Shown in pieces: positions 24,961 through 34,179 of a DNA stretch of 64,000 nt. Origin of the DNA: Candidatus Baltobacteraceae bacterium (GTDB taxonomy: Bacteria > Vulcanimicrobiota > Vulcanimicrobiia > Vulcanimicrobiales > Vulcanimicrobiaceae); NCBI GenBank assembly GCA_036488875.1, contig DASXGW010000001.1, positions 62,001 to 126,000 of the forward strand, in the 5' to 3' direction. The notes below the pieces were generated by a model that was not told where the DNA came from, did no database searches, and worked only from the letters and a program-made list of their open reading frames with translations. The stretch's first letter is position 1. Every line of letters begins with the position of its first letter. The position numbers and the translations under genes were made by a program.

Positions 24961-26147
24961 TAGGGATACGTCCCCGTGAACAGGTCCGAGGTGCTGATGT
25001 CGGCTTGGCCGTTGTTCCCGCTAATCTTCGGCAACTGGCTCAAGTTACTCGGATACGCCGATTCGAAGATCGGATAGTTTGCCGCGACGGCGTAAAGCTC
25101 GTACGTTCCTCGCGGACAAATCGTTGGGGTGGCTTTTCCGGACTGCGTCTGCGGGCCGAGCGAATCCGGCAAACTGACGCTGTGTTTCCCGGTGCCGTGC
25201 GCGAGCACGGCGTAATACGTGTCGGTCGTGTGCGACGTCACGCAGTTGCCGACGCCGCTCGCGCCAAAAGCCAGCACGACTGCGAGCGCCTCACGCGATC
25301 CGCGCGGAAGCGTCATGTGAATCGTGCCGCCGCCTTTTCCGTCGGGCGTGAACGCCGGCGTCGAAAACGGCGGAAGACCGGTGGTTGCAACGAGTTGCGC
25401 ATTCGAGGAAAGAACGCCGGGCGGCGGCGTCGCCGTGCCATCGGGTCCCGGACTCGGCGTCGGATTCGCCGGCGTCGTGAACGCCGGCGGAACGGCAGCG
25501 TAGAGATGGTACGTTCCGATGACTGGTTTCACGGCAAAATCGGTAAAGCCGAGCGAGTATCCTTGAAATCCCAGCGCGGCGACGCTTGGATCGATGGCTG
25601 GGAACGCCGGCGGTCCGCCGTAGAATCGCTCGAGATTGTTGCCGAAGACGGGAAGATTGAAGGCTTCGTAGAGCGATGCCGTGCCGTTGACCGGTGCCGC
25701 ATCGGAGTTGCACGGACAGAAGCCGTAGCCGAACGCACCCGTCGTCGCAGCCTTGAGGCCGCGCGGCGGTCCCGTCCACTGCGATTGGTTGAGCGTCGCC
25801 CAGGTGATGTGATTGGTGCCGAGATCGGCTCCGGCAAACTGCACCTGATTTCCGGTCTGCGTCGAGGTCAAGACGTTGAAGCTCGACGGGCCGATGATTT
25901 GCGGCTGGTTATAGAGCGTGCCGGACAATCCGTCTTGCTGGCGCAGCGTGACGACCGTGTTCAATCCGTAGGCGACGCTCTGCCCGTTGTTGGAAGCGAT
26001 CGTGGCGACACCAACCGCAAACTGCAGCTTGCTCACCGAACTTGGATCGACGGAGGTAACGGGCGGCTCGGAGGCCCCGCCGTTTCCGCATGCGGAAAGC
26101 GCGGCGGGCGCTAAGACGGCGACGAACGCCAAGAGTAAACGGCGCAT
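24960..26147 (-). CDS. Lipoprotein of unknown function in the TonB receptor operon
   Basis: Lipoprotein of 395 aa. The signal peptide MRRLLLAFVAVLAPAALSACGNGG ends in lipobox LSAC. The mature part is rich in Gly, Thr, Pro and Asn with beta-strand character, and has a CPCNSD pair, a Pro-rich hinge (TPANPTPSPGPDG) and further Cys residues. I do not recognise a family. The ATG at 26147 shares its A with the TAA of the TonB-dependent receptor gene (TAATG), so its synthesis is coupled to the receptor. In Bacteroidota SusCD systems a lipoprotein next to the receptor captures the ligand; a similar job is possible here, but no SusD signature is visible. Confidence 0.75.
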   Translation of the reverse strand: MRRLLLAFVAVLAPAALSACGNGGASEPPVTSVDPSSVSKLQFAVGVATIASNNGQSVAYGLNTVVTLRQQDGLSGTLYNQPQIIGPSSFNVLTSTQTGNQVQFAGADLGTNHITWATLNQSQWTGPPRGLKAATTGAFGYGFCPCNSDAAPVNGTASLYEAFNLPVFGNNLERFYGGPPAFPAIDPSVAALGFQGYSLGFTDFAVKPVIGTYHLYAAVPPAFTTPANPTPSPGPDGTATPPPGVLSSNAQLVATTGLPPFSTPAFTPDGKGGGTIHMTLPRGSREALAVVLAFGASGVGNCVTSHTTDTYYAVLAHGTGKHSVSLPDSLGPQTQSGKATPTICPRGTYELYAVAANYPIFESAYPSNLSQLPKISGNNGQADISTSDLFTGTYP

Positions 26148-29100
26148 TACAACTTCACCTGATAGTAGAAGCGGAACGTGATCGGCGTGAGATTGGGATA
26201 CGTAAGGTACGGCGCGGATCCGTGCGCCGAAAGATCGGGCGGCTGGAACTGCGGAGCCGCCAGCGAGTACGTACACGGCGCGGTTCCGTTGGTGAGGCCC
26301 GTCGAGACCGGCGAGCCGTAACAGCCGTTGAAAATCGGAACGTTATAGACTTCATTGAACAGGTTCTTCACTTGCATGCCGAACGTCGAGCGCGAACGGT
26401 CGGGCGTATATTCGAACGTGACGTCGACGTTGACGCGCGGCGTGGTGAGAAACCCGCCGGCCAACCCGGGTTCGTGAATGCCGCGCGTCGCGGCGATGTT
26501 TGGCGCCGTGCACGTTCCCGGATCGAGCGGATCGATGAATCCGGGAGTCTGGGAGAAGATCGTCGCGAGCGCCGTGCTGGGTACGATCACCGGCTTGCCG
26601 TTGCAGTACACCGCGGTATAATAGCCCTCGCCGTACGGATAGCCGCTATTGACGGCGATGACCGGATTGATGCGAAAACCGTGCTTGCTCTTCCAGTCCA
26701 GGGCCGCGTTGAGCTGGAACGGTGACAGATCCGGCGAGCGATACGTTACGCCGAGTGCCAGCGCGGCCGGCACGAGGAACGCGCCCGGGGGCTCGTTTCC
26801 GAACTGGCTAATGTACGTGGCGCCGACCTGCATCGAAACGCCTTGCGCGAGGTCGCGGTTGTAGAGCGCCTCGATGCCGGCGGCCTTCTGAATGCCGAGG
26901 TTCGAATACTGAACGTCGCCGTACACCGGCGTGCCCGTTTGGTAACTAAAGCCGATGATCTGCGCCGTTTGCTCGATGACGTCGTAGCCGCGGCGATAGA
27001 ACGGCGTGACCTTCAACGCCGATCCGTCGCGGAACTCGTGCGCCCACGAAAGATCGACGTTCGTAAACGTCGCGCCTTTGAGCGGCGCTTCCAAGGTCGA
27101 GCTGCCGAACCGGTAGTCGCGAGCGAGCCAGTACAGTTGTTGGGCGTAGTTAGCGCAGACTTGATTGGCAAGCGGCCCGCAGTAGGTCGCCGCTTTTCCC
27201 GTCGAGTTGTCGTACGACGGAACGCTCTCGTAGGGGAGATACGGCGTCATGCTGACGTCCGCGCCGACCTGGCTCGGGAGCGGGATCGAAAGCGTGTGAC
27301 CGAAGCCCAGGCGAATCGTGTCGCGCGGATCGGGGCTATATGATAGATCGAAGTGCGGTTCGTAGAGGCGCTGGTGCGCGACCGCTCCGATCGTCGGTGG
27401 AGCGCCGGGCGACGAGGGGATGTGGAAGTTATAACCGTCGAGCCGTAGGCCGAGCTCGGTCTTCCAGCGCGTCGACATCTCGACGGTATCTTGCAGATAT
27501 GCGCCGTAGACTTGCTGGCCGACCGTCGGCACGTCTTCCTCGTACGGAAACCGATGGCCGTTGGGAAAGTACGAGTTCAGATAGCCGCAGCCGGCGGTAA
27601 TGCTCAACTGAGCGCAGAGCTGGGGCGAGAAGAAGTCTTGCTCGAGCCCTTGCTGCGCCGACGGATTGTTATTGGGCAAGAGCCCTTGATACGTATACGG
27701 CAGCGGCAACGGCTGGTTCGGGTGCGTGATGGCGTAGGTGTCGATGTAGGCCGGCACCGTGTACGCCGTGTACGACGTGAAATCGTATCGGTCGCCGAAC
27801 GGCCGCGCGTACTGATAGAGCAGGCCGGCTTTCAAGAGATGCTTGAGCCCGAGCGCGGTCACGAAGTCGAGCTGGCCGGTCGTGCGCGACCCGCCGTACG
27901 GCGAAGCGAAGATGCCCTGCGCCGGCATCGTCTGCGATTGCTCGAGAAACGTGCGGTCGTAGCGGGCCGTCAGCTCCGACGTCGAGCCGATGCTGGTTCC
28001 GTATTCGAACTTATACGCCAGAAACGGGCTGCTCTGCTGATCCGGCTGCGAGACGTACGAGTAACTTGTGGGTTGACCGGGATAGTGTGGAATGAGCCGG
28101 TCGCAGGCGTAGTTCTGCTGCGGCGTATTGATTGGACCGTTGGGCCCGACGATCGGATACGACCAGCACTGCCCGGGGTTCGTGCCACCCGAGATGTACG
28201 GCAATAGCGCAAATCCGCCATAGTCGAGATCCTGGTCGATCGCCTGGTTCTGAATGAAGAACTGCAGCCGCTGCGATTGGTTCTTGCCGAACCGCCAGAT
28301 GAGATTGTCGACGAAGTCGTTCGATTTCAGATACGACGGCGCGTAGTAGACGAGATTTGGGTCGATGGTGCTGCCGAGCGTCGCCGCATTGGTTCCGAGG
28401 GTGCCCAGCGAAGCCGCCGCCACTCCCGGCACGCCGTATTGAAAGTTGCGGCGCACTCCGATGAACCCCGCGTAGTTCGAGAGCCGCTGCTTGGGATCGG
28501 CCCAGCCCCATTCGAGTCCCAATTGATGCAGATACGGGAACATCAGTGCTTCCGCATCGACGTTGAAAAACCCCGGATACGTGCCGTGCTTGGCGGTAAA
28601 GAGCACCAATCCGGTGCCGGTGTTGCCGTGCGTCGCGTCGCCGCCGCCGGGGATGAGCTGAACGCTGCCCACACCGTTGAGCAACCCGAAGTTGCCGATG
28701 TTCTGCAGCGTATTTTGCAGGTTTGCCGAGGGGGTCGTGTAGTCGATGCCTTCGAACTCGTACGCGGCCTCGAACGCAAAACCGCCGCGGATCGAAACGG
28801 TTCCGGATTTATCGATGGTCACGCTGGGAATGCTGCGCAGCAGCTGGTTCTCGTCGGTGTTGAACGTTTTCCCTTGAACCATCGCGATCTGATTGCCGGT
28901 CACCGTGTAGGTGTCGATCGTCATGCCGCGCTGAAACGCGCTCCCGCCCGAGCGCGCGTGGGTGACTGCGATGACTTTGAGCACTTTTGAGAGGGCCATA
29001 TCGACGGTTTGCTGCGATCCGTTGAGCACCACGATGACCGTCGATGCCGGCTGATAGGCGTTCGCGCGGAACGAAATGGCGTAGTTGTCCGGCAGCACGG

Positions 29101-29368
29101 TCAAAAACGTGTAGCGCCCTTGCGCGTCGGTGACCGTGTGATACGTCGCGCTCGGCGACGAAGCGGTCACGGCGACACCGGCCAGCGGCGCGTGGGTATG
29201 GTCGTCGGTGACCGCGCCCTTGACGATGCCGGCGGTTTCCGCAAGCGCCGAAATGCTGGGCAACATTGCGGCGATCAGCCACAGCGTCAGGAACCCACAC
29301 AGAATCACGCGCCGCAGAAGCGGCGCGTGATCGTGCGAGGAGGGAACGAGTGTGGTTACTTGACGCAC
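26147..29368 (-). CDS. TonB-dependent receptor with N-terminal carboxypeptidase-regulatory-like domain
   Basis: Outer-membrane receptor of 1073 aa. A signal sequence (VILCGFLTLWLIAAMLPSISALA) is followed by a carboxypeptidase D regulatory-like domain (GIVKGAVTDDHTHAPLAGVAV...DAQGRYTFLTVLPDNY). The plug domain has LLRSIPSVTIDKSGTVSIRGG and SVQLIPGGGDATHGN, and a long beta-barrel ends FRFYYQVKL. Energised by TonB-ExbBD (not in the window), it would import a ligand too large or scarce for porins. The gene overlaps the end of the PstS-like gene by 13 nt, and its start region contains a strong hairpin. GTG at 29368 was taken because no in-frame ATG precedes the signal core; the exact start is uncertain. 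Pairing with a PstS-like protein suggests a phosphorus-containing ligand, which is inference. Confidence 0.9.
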   Translation of the reverse strand: MRQVTTLVPSSHDHAPLLRRVILCGFLTLWLIAAMLPSISALAETAGIVKGAVTDDHTHAPLAGVAVTASSPSATYHTVTDAQGRYTFLTVLPDNYAISFRANAYQPASTVIVVLNGSQQTVDMALSKVLKVIAVTHARSGGSAFQRGMTIDTYTVTGNQIAMVQGKTFNTDENQLLRSIPSVTIDKSGTVSIRGGFAFEAAYEFEGIDYTTPSANLQNTLQNIGNFGLLNGVGSVQLIPGGGDATHGNTGTGLVLFTAKHGTYPGFFNVDAEALMFPYLHQLGLEWGWADPKQRLSNYAGFIGVRRNFQYGVPGVAAASLGTLGTNAATLGSTIDPNLVYYAPSYLKSNDFVDNLIWRFGKNQSQRLQFFIQNQAIDQDLDYGGFALLPYISGGTNPGQCWSYPIVGPNGPINTPQQNYACDRLIPHYPGQPTSYSYVSQPDQQSSPFLAYKFEYGTSIGSTSELTARYDRTFLEQSQTMPAQGIFASPYGGSRTTGQLDFVTALGLKHLLKAGLLYQYARPFGDRYDFTSYTAYTVPAYIDTYAITHPNQPLPLPYTYQGLLPNNNPSAQQGLEQDFFSPQLCAQLSITAGCGYLNSYFPNGHRFPYEEDVPTVGQQVYGAYLQDTVEMSTRWKTELGLRLDGYNFHIPSSPGAPPTIGAVAHQRLYEPHFDLSYSPDPRDTIRLGFGHTLSIPLPSQVGADVSMTPYLPYESVPSYDNSTGKAATYCGPLANQVCANYAQQLYWLARDYRFGSSTLEAPLKGATFTNVDLSWAHEFRDGSALKVTPFYRRGYDVIEQTAQIIGFSYQTGTPVYGDVQYSNLGIQKAAGIEALYNRDLAQGVSMQVGATYISQFGNEPPGAFLVPAALALGVTYRSPDLSPFQLNAALDWKSKHGFRINPVIAVNSGYPYGEGYYTAVYCNGKPVIVPSTALATIFSQTPGFIDPLDPGTCTAPNIAATRGIHEPGLAGGFLTTPRVNVDVTFEYTPDRSRSTFGMQVKNLFNEVYNVPIFNGCYGSPVSTGLTNGTAPCTYSLAAPQFQPPDLSAHGSAPYLTYPNLTPITFRFYYQVKL
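29304..29331 (-). other. Perfect 12-bp inverted repeat at the pstS-like/TonB-receptor junction
   Basis: ATCACGCGCCGC (29304-29315) and GCGGCGCGTGAT (29320-29331) pair perfectly around a 4-nt loop (TTCT on the transcript). The stem begins 25 nt after the PstS-like stop and lies in codons 13-22 of the receptor gene. There is no following T-run, so it is not a plain terminator. It could protect the upstream mRNA from 3' decay or reduce receptor translation relative to the binding protein. Confidence 0.6.
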
Positions 29369-30855
29369 GGACCTTTGCCGTCGCCGGGATCCTTCAGGGC
29401 GGCATCCTTGGCGGCCGTGAGAATCGCCTTGCTGAGCGGCGTGTATTCGAGGTTGGCCCAGATCTTCGCGGCCTTGCCACCGGCCATGAACGCGATGATC
29501 TTCTTCTTGGAGACGATGTGGAAGTTGTTGTTGTTACCGTAGAACAACAGGTAGCTCGCGGCCATGATCGGATACGCATCGCGCCCGGCTTTTCCGCGGA
29601 CGATCGGTCCGTTCCAAACCGCCGGATCGAGATACAGCTGGCAATCCGGACGCGACGAACCGAGCGGAATTCCGTCCGATCCCATACCGCGCTGGATGCT
29701 CGCCGCGCTCACGTTCGCGAACGATGCGTTCGTGTTGGCGGCGACGGTCGGATCGACGAAGACGAACTTGCCGCCCGACTTCTTGCCGTTGCCGAGCCAC
29801 GCTTGCGCGACCGCCGGATTTGCCGACTTCGCCCACGCGCCTTCCAGATAGCCGGTCGAGTACGGCGAGCTTTGCACTGCCGCGAGCACGCCCGGATTAC
29901 CGCTCTCGCCGACGAAGTGCGAGTTGGGAACCGCCAAGGAACCGGGGCCGGGCCAGTTCTGGCTCACGCCGTAGCTCCACTTCGCGCTGTGACCTGAGCT
30001 CTCGTAAGGAGCCGCGTTGTACGGCTTTTTGAAGGCGGCGTTGCACGCGAGGGTGAGGTGCGAGGTGAAGTTGAATCCCGTGCCGCTGCCGTCGCTGCGG
30101 AAGTAGAACGTGACCGGGCGGCTGGCGCCGTTGGTGACGGACTTGCCGCCGTTGTCCGCCGTGATCGCGGCGTCGTTCCAGTTACTGACGGTGCCGTTGG
30201 CCATCGCGCAGTACGTCCAGCGCGAGAGGTGGAGCGGCGCTCCGAACTTCTTGAAATCCTGCGGACGATAAGCGTAGATGATGGGTCCGCCAATGACGGG
30301 GAACTCGAACGGCTCGCCCCAATTCGTTCCGGTCGAAGGCTCGCGCGTCGTCTTGTACGTCGGATACTCAGTCGATGCCATCGCTACGTCGGTTCCGGCA
30401 AAGTCTGGGGGATCGACGCGGGCGCCGAAGCCGCTGGGGGTCGCACCGAGCGGACCGCAAGCGCCGGTCGTCGTCGCCGTCGAACCGTCGCTCTGGCCTT
30501 TCGAGCCCGTTTCGAAGATGCCGCGACCCGTGCCGCTTCCGGTCAAGCAGTAGTAGATGGTTGCATTCGCGCCGAGTTTGATCGATGCGAAGATCGAGCC
30601 GGTTCCCGGCGGTGCTTGCGGTTTGGTCGCAAGGCCGGCCGGTTCCGATCCGAGGTTGTAGCCGTACGCCGGAAACGTCGCACCGCCGGCGTGGAGGTCG
30701 TTTGAACTGAAATCGTTCGGGCGAAGTTTCGCGTGCCCAACCGTCGTATTCGGCAAGGCGGAGACTCCGGAGGCCCCGTTGGACGGTCCGTTGCACGCGC
30801 TCAGCGCGATTGCCGGGACTGTCGCCAGGGCCAACGTAGCAAGGACCTTTCGCAT
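29356..30855 (-). CDS. PstS-like phosphate-binding lipoprotein
   Basis: Lipoprotein of 499 aa with signal peptide and lipobox (ALATVPAIALSAC). PstS hallmarks appear in order: GGATFPAYGY (cf. GAGATFP), a GSGTGRGIF phosphate-loop-like segment, FAGTDVAMAS, FPVIGGPIIYAY, WTYCAMANGTVSNWND and FRSDGSGTGFNFTSHL. A C-terminal GYLEGAWAKSANP segment follows. It is longer than typical PstS (about 350 aa), with extra loops containing Cys. No pstC, pstA, pstB or phoU follows; a TonB-dependent receptor and two lipoproteins do. It may therefore act as a surface or periplasmic ligand catcher for the receptor. The ATG at 30855 has a GAGGGG ribosome site. I saw no PHO-box repeat upstream. Confidence 0.87.
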   Translation of the reverse strand: MRKVLATLALATVPAIALSACNGPSNGASGVSALPNTTVGHAKLRPNDFSSNDLHAGGATFPAYGYNLGSEPAGLATKPQAPPGTGSIFASIKLGANATIYYCLTGSGTGRGIFETGSKGQSDGSTATTTGACGPLGATPSGFGARVDPPDFAGTDVAMASTEYPTYKTTREPSTGTNWGEPFEFPVIGGPIIYAYRPQDFKKFGAPLHLSRWTYCAMANGTVSNWNDAAITADNGGKSVTNGASRPVTFYFRSDGSGTGFNFTSHLTLACNAAFKKPYNAAPYESSGHSAKWSYGVSQNWPGPGSLAVPNSHFVGESGNPGVLAAVQSSPYSTGYLEGAWAKSANPAVAQAWLGNGKKSGGKFVFVDPTVAANTNASFANVSAASIQRGMGSDGIPLGSSRPDCQLYLDPAVWNGPIVRGKAGRDAYPIMAASYLLFYGNNNNFHIVSKKKIIAFMAGGKAAKIWANLEYTPLSKAILTAAKDAALKDPGDGKGPCVK

Positions 30856-30992
30856 AAGTCGAATCCCCTCGTTGTAAGTAGAGTTTGGGACGATGGTAAC
30901 CAAAGGGGCGACGCTCTGCATCCCGGGTTAGTCCAGATGCGTTAATCCGCTAGCGAGTCTGATTACGCAATCATAAGGATCTTCGGCGAACG

Positions 30993-32324
30993 TTAATGTT
31001 CGGCGCCCGAGATTCGCACGTCCACGATCTGCCATCGCGAGCGCAGACCCAACCGGGAAAGGATCGAGCTCACGTGGCGCTCCACGGTGTGCTCGCTGAT
31101 CTGCAGCGTGTGGGCGACCTCGCGGTTCGAAGCGCCGCGCCGGATGAGGTGTGCGACTTGCTGTTCGCGGCGCGTGAGCGAAACCGCACTCGGCCGCCGT
31201 CGCAGCGGGCGCTCCGTCAACTCGTCGTGGCGGACCAGTAATAGCATCGCTTCGTTGGCCCAGTGTCGCATGCTCATCGCGTCGAACGCGCGAGCGGCGT
31301 CGCCGGCCGAATCGATCGCGGCGGACCGGTCGTCACCGCGGAGTAGCTGGTATGCGCGCGCGAGCCGGTAGTGCGCTTCGAGGTACCGGCGTTGGGGCGC
31401 GAACGTCGCGCGCAGCATCGACGTAGCGACGCGCGCTTCTTCGGCGTCGCCGGCGCGTGCGGCCAGAGTCAAAAACTCCACGTGGCTCGAGGGCGTGTCG
31501 ATCGCGAGCAGCGCACGCCGCAGCGCACGCGCAGAAGAAGACTGCAACGGCGCCGCCGTTCCCGCGGCGAGAAGCGAGGACGTGGCGGCGGCGACTACGA
31601 TGCGAGGATCGCTGGCGGTGAAGGCGAGCGCCAAAATCTCCGGCGACGACCACCGTTCGCATTGGACGGTATCGTTGTTGCGCAGGGCCAAGCGGATCGC
31701 CGTCGGTGCAAAAAGGGCGAGCGTTTCAGCGTCGCGTGGAAGGCCCGCGGCGACGCTCACCGCATCGCCGGCTGCGACGTAGTCGTCGGTATTGACGGCA
31801 AGTGCCGCCAGGCGGGAGCTGCAGTACGTTCGCCAGTCGATCAACTCGTACGATGCGGCCATGATGAGCGACTCGTCGAGCGCGGTACGCGCATACGAGG
31901 TGTCGCCGAAGAGGACGGCGTGGTGCGCCAGCCGCTCGCGCGCGGCGACGGCGAAGTGAAACCGCCGCTCGTAGAGTGCCCGGTCGTGCGCCTCGCGCAA
32001 CAGGTCGTAGACGGCTTCGCGATCGCCGGACCACGCGAGCACGACGGCGGCCGTCAGGTAGTCGTGACTTTGCGCGCCGCCTTCGATGCCCGAACACCAC
32101 GCGACCGCGTCGGCTACCGTACGGCATCCCTGCACGCTGAGATCGGCAACCGCCGCGAGACGGTGATCGCGCCCGTCCGCTGCGAAAACGCCGGCCGCCA
32201 GGCGACGAAGCGGTTCGTCTGCGCCGCGCGTGTCGGCATGCGTCGCCGCCACGACCCGCGCAGCTTCTTCGAAGCGGGCTTCCTTAAAAAAGGCCTCAAT
32301 CGCATCGGCCGCCGTGCAAGACAT
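30993..32324 (-). CDS. LuxR-type transcriptional regulator with helical N-terminal region
   Basis: Regulator of 443 aa. The C-terminal 60 residues are a GerE/LuxR helix-turn-helix (LTRREQQVAHLIRRGASNRE, EHTVERHVSSILSRLGL). The remainder is an Ala/Leu-rich helical, TPR-like array as in MalT/LAL regulators, but without the P-loop ATPase domain and without a receiver domain. It should bind DNA as a dimer and sense either a protein partner or an effector through the helical part. It lies upstream of, and in the same direction as, the PstS-TonB operon (137-bp gap), and downstream of the ThDP enzyme gene. A 14-bp palindrome lies 22 nt before its start. Control of the PstS operon is a reasonable guess. 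Confidence 0.85.
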   Translation of the reverse strand: MSCTAADAIEAFFKEARFEEAARVVAATHADTRGADEPLRRLAAGVFAADGRDHRLAAVADLSVQGCRTVADAVAWCSGIEGGAQSHDYLTAAVVLAWSGDREAVYDLLREAHDRALYERRFHFAVAARERLAHHAVLFGDTSYARTALDESLIMAASYELIDWRTYCSSRLAALAVNTDDYVAAGDAVSVAAGLPRDAETLALFAPTAIRLALRNNDTVQCERWSSPEILALAFTASDPRIVVAAATSSLLAAGTAAPLQSSSARALRRALLAIDTPSSHVEFLTLAARAGDAEEARVATSMLRATFAPQRRYLEAHYRLARAYQLLRGDDRSAAIDSAGDAARAFDAMSMRHWANEAMLLLVRHDELTERPLRRRPSAVSLTRREQQVAHLIRRGASNREVAHTLQISEHTVERHVSSILSRLGLRSRWQIVDVRISGAEH

Positions 32325-32345
32325 GCTGCGGCGATGCTAGCAAGC

Positions 32346-32359
32346 GACTCTTAAGAGTC
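32346..32359. promoter_or_regulatory. Perfect 14-bp palindrome, possible operator
   Basis: GACTCTTAAGAGTC, fully self-complementary, lies between the stop of the ThDP enzyme gene and the start of the LuxR-type regulator (22 nt from its ATG). Position and symmetry suit a dimeric repressor or autoregulation by the adjacent regulator. As a hairpin it has no usable loop, so terminator function is unlikely. Confidence 0.35.
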
Positions 32360-32372
32360 TATTACGAGCGGT

Positions 32373-34157
32373 TTATGCTTTCTCGCGGTGCGGCACTATT
32401 CCGGAGATGATCTGCTTGATCGACTCCTTCACGGCGCCAGCGGCGTTCGGATCGCCTTTGCGGATCGACTGGAAGAAGTGAATGGCCTGTTCGCGTGAGA
32501 TATGGGGCGGCAAGGTGGCAACGTTGCCGTCGACCATCGCTTCGAAGACCACGGGCCGGTCGGCACTGAGCGCGCGATCCCACGCGGCGTCGACGTCCTC
32601 CGGTTGGTCGATGCGAATCCCCAAAAAACCCAGCGATTCGCCGAACCGGGCGTAGGCGAAGTCGGGCAGCGGCTGCGTCTCCATGTTGCGCGGCGAGCCG
32701 GAAAGGATTCGCTGCTCCCACGTGACCTGATTGAGATCGGCATTGTTGAGCACGAGGAAGATCAAGCGCGGGTCGCTCCACTTTTTCCAATGCTGGAAAA
32801 CGGTGATGAGTTCGTTGATGCCGTTCATTTGCATCGCACCGTCGCCCGGAAGTGAGATGACGCAGCGATCGGGATAGGCGAACTTCGCGGCGATGGCATA
32901 AGGTACCGCCGAGCCCATCGTCGCGAGATTTCCCGAAAGCGACATTTTCATGCCGCGGCGCACCATCAGGTGGCGCGCCATCCAGTTGGTCGGCGTGCCT
33001 GCGTCGCCGGTGACGATTGCGCGATCCGGCAGACGCTGATTGAGCGAGTGGAAGAGCAGTTGCGGATTGATCGGCTCGGCGGCGATCTGCGCGCGATCCG
33101 CTTCAATCTTATACCACTCTGCCTTGTTCTTGGCGATGCTCTCGCGCCAGGACGTGTCGGTTTTGGGCTGCAGGTATGGCAGCAGCGCGCGCAGCGTGTC
33201 GCCGGCGTCGCCTTCCAGGTTGCAATCCACGGGGTAACGTAAACCCAAATAGCGAGGATCGATGTCGATCTGTACCGCCGGTACGGAGCCGTCCTTCGGC
33301 AGAAACTCGGAGTACGGGAAGTTCGTTCCGATCATGAGCAGCGCGTCGCACTGGTTCATGATGTCGGAGCTCGGCCGCGTCCCCAGAAGACCGATGGTGC
33401 CGGTCACCCAGGGCAGATCGTCGGGGAGCACGTCTTTTCCAAGCAGCGCTTTGGCGCAGCACGCTTGGAGCGCGTCGGCTACGTCGATAACGTCGTCGGC
33501 CGCTTTGCGCGCGCCGGCGCCGATCAGTATGGCGACCTTCGAAGCCCCGTTGAGAATCTCGGCGGCATCCTGTAGATCGACGGCGCGCGGGACGACTTCA
33601 GGCTTACTGTAGCCGACGCCGCTGTGCAGCGTATTGTGCTTGCGCGGCGGCTCGGTGTAGTCTTCCTCCTGCAGATCCTTCGGAAAGATAACGGTTGCCA
33701 CGCCGCGCAATCCCATTGCAACGCGGAACGCGCGATCGACGATGTGGCGCGTCGCCATCGGGCTGGTAATGGTGGCGTTGTACTCGCTCACGTCTTTGAA
33801 GAGCGTTTGCAGGTCGACCTCTTGCTGGTACGATCCGCCCAGCGCCATCGTCGCTGCTTGACCCACGATAGCGACGACCGGCATGTGATCCATCTTCGCA
33901 TCGTAGAGACCGTTGAGTAGGTGAATCGCGCCCGGTCCGGAGGTGGCCATACACACGCCGATCTCTCCGGTAAACTTCGCGTGCGCGCAGGCCATGAACG
34001 CCGCCATTTCCTCGTGACGCACTTGAATGAACTCGATCTTGTCCTCGAACTTTTCGAGCGCAGCCAGCAAACCGTTGATTCCGTCACCGGGGTAACCGTA
34101 AATCCGGCTGACCTTCCAATCGACCAAGCGCTGCAGCAAGAATGCACTGGTGTTCAC
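32373..34157 (-). CDS. Thiamine-pyrophosphate-requiring enzyme (pyruvate oxidase/acetolactate synthase family)
   Basis: ThDP enzyme of 594 aa with the three standard domains. The Pyr domain holds the catalytic Glu (QVRHEEMAAFMACAHAK). The middle domain follows (KVAILIGAGARKAADDV). The PP domain carries the ThDP/Mg site (SLPGDGAMQMNGINEL..., ending LVLNNADLNQVTWEQ). Its closest general match is PoxB-like pyruvate dehydrogenase (quinone)/oxidase, often annotated only as a thiamine-pyrophosphate-requiring protein. PoxB makes acetate and CO2 from pyruvate and is typically a stationary-phase or stress enzyme. GTG start with AGAAAGGGA upstream. The SDR gene lies 22 nt upstream on the same strand, so the two are probably co-transcribed. 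The exact reaction cannot be decided from sequence. Confidence 0.88.
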   Translation of the reverse strand: MNTSAFLLQRLVDWKVSRIYGYPGDGINGLLAALEKFEDKIEFIQVRHEEMAAFMACAHAKFTGEIGVCMATSGPGAIHLLNGLYDAKMDHMPVVAIVGQAATMALGGSYQQEVDLQTLFKDVSEYNATITSPMATRHIVDRAFRVAMGLRGVATVIFPKDLQEEDYTEPPRKHNTLHSGVGYSKPEVVPRAVDLQDAAEILNGASKVAILIGAGARKAADDVIDVADALQACCAKALLGKDVLPDDLPWVTGTIGLLGTRPSSDIMNQCDALLMIGTNFPYSEFLPKDGSVPAVQIDIDPRYLGLRYPVDCNLEGDAGDTLRALLPYLQPKTDTSWRESIAKNKAEWYKIEADRAQIAAEPINPQLLFHSLNQRLPDRAIVTGDAGTPTNWMARHLMVRRGMKMSLSGNLATMGSAVPYAIAAKFAYPDRCVISLPGDGAMQMNGINELITVFQHWKKWSDPRLIFLVLNNADLNQVTWEQRILSGSPRNMETQPLPDFAYARFGESLGFLGIRIDQPEDVDAAWDRALSADRPVVFEAMVDGNVATLPPHISREQAIHFFQSIRKGDPNAAGAVKESIKQIISGIVPHREKA

Positions 34158-34179
34158 GTGCTAACGTCCCTTTCTCAAC

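Noticed and set aside
30856-30992. PHO box upstream of the PstS-like gene
   Set aside because: No paired 7-nt CTGTCAT-like repeats were found. Only loose direct repeats around TTAACGC/CTAACCC, too weak to report.
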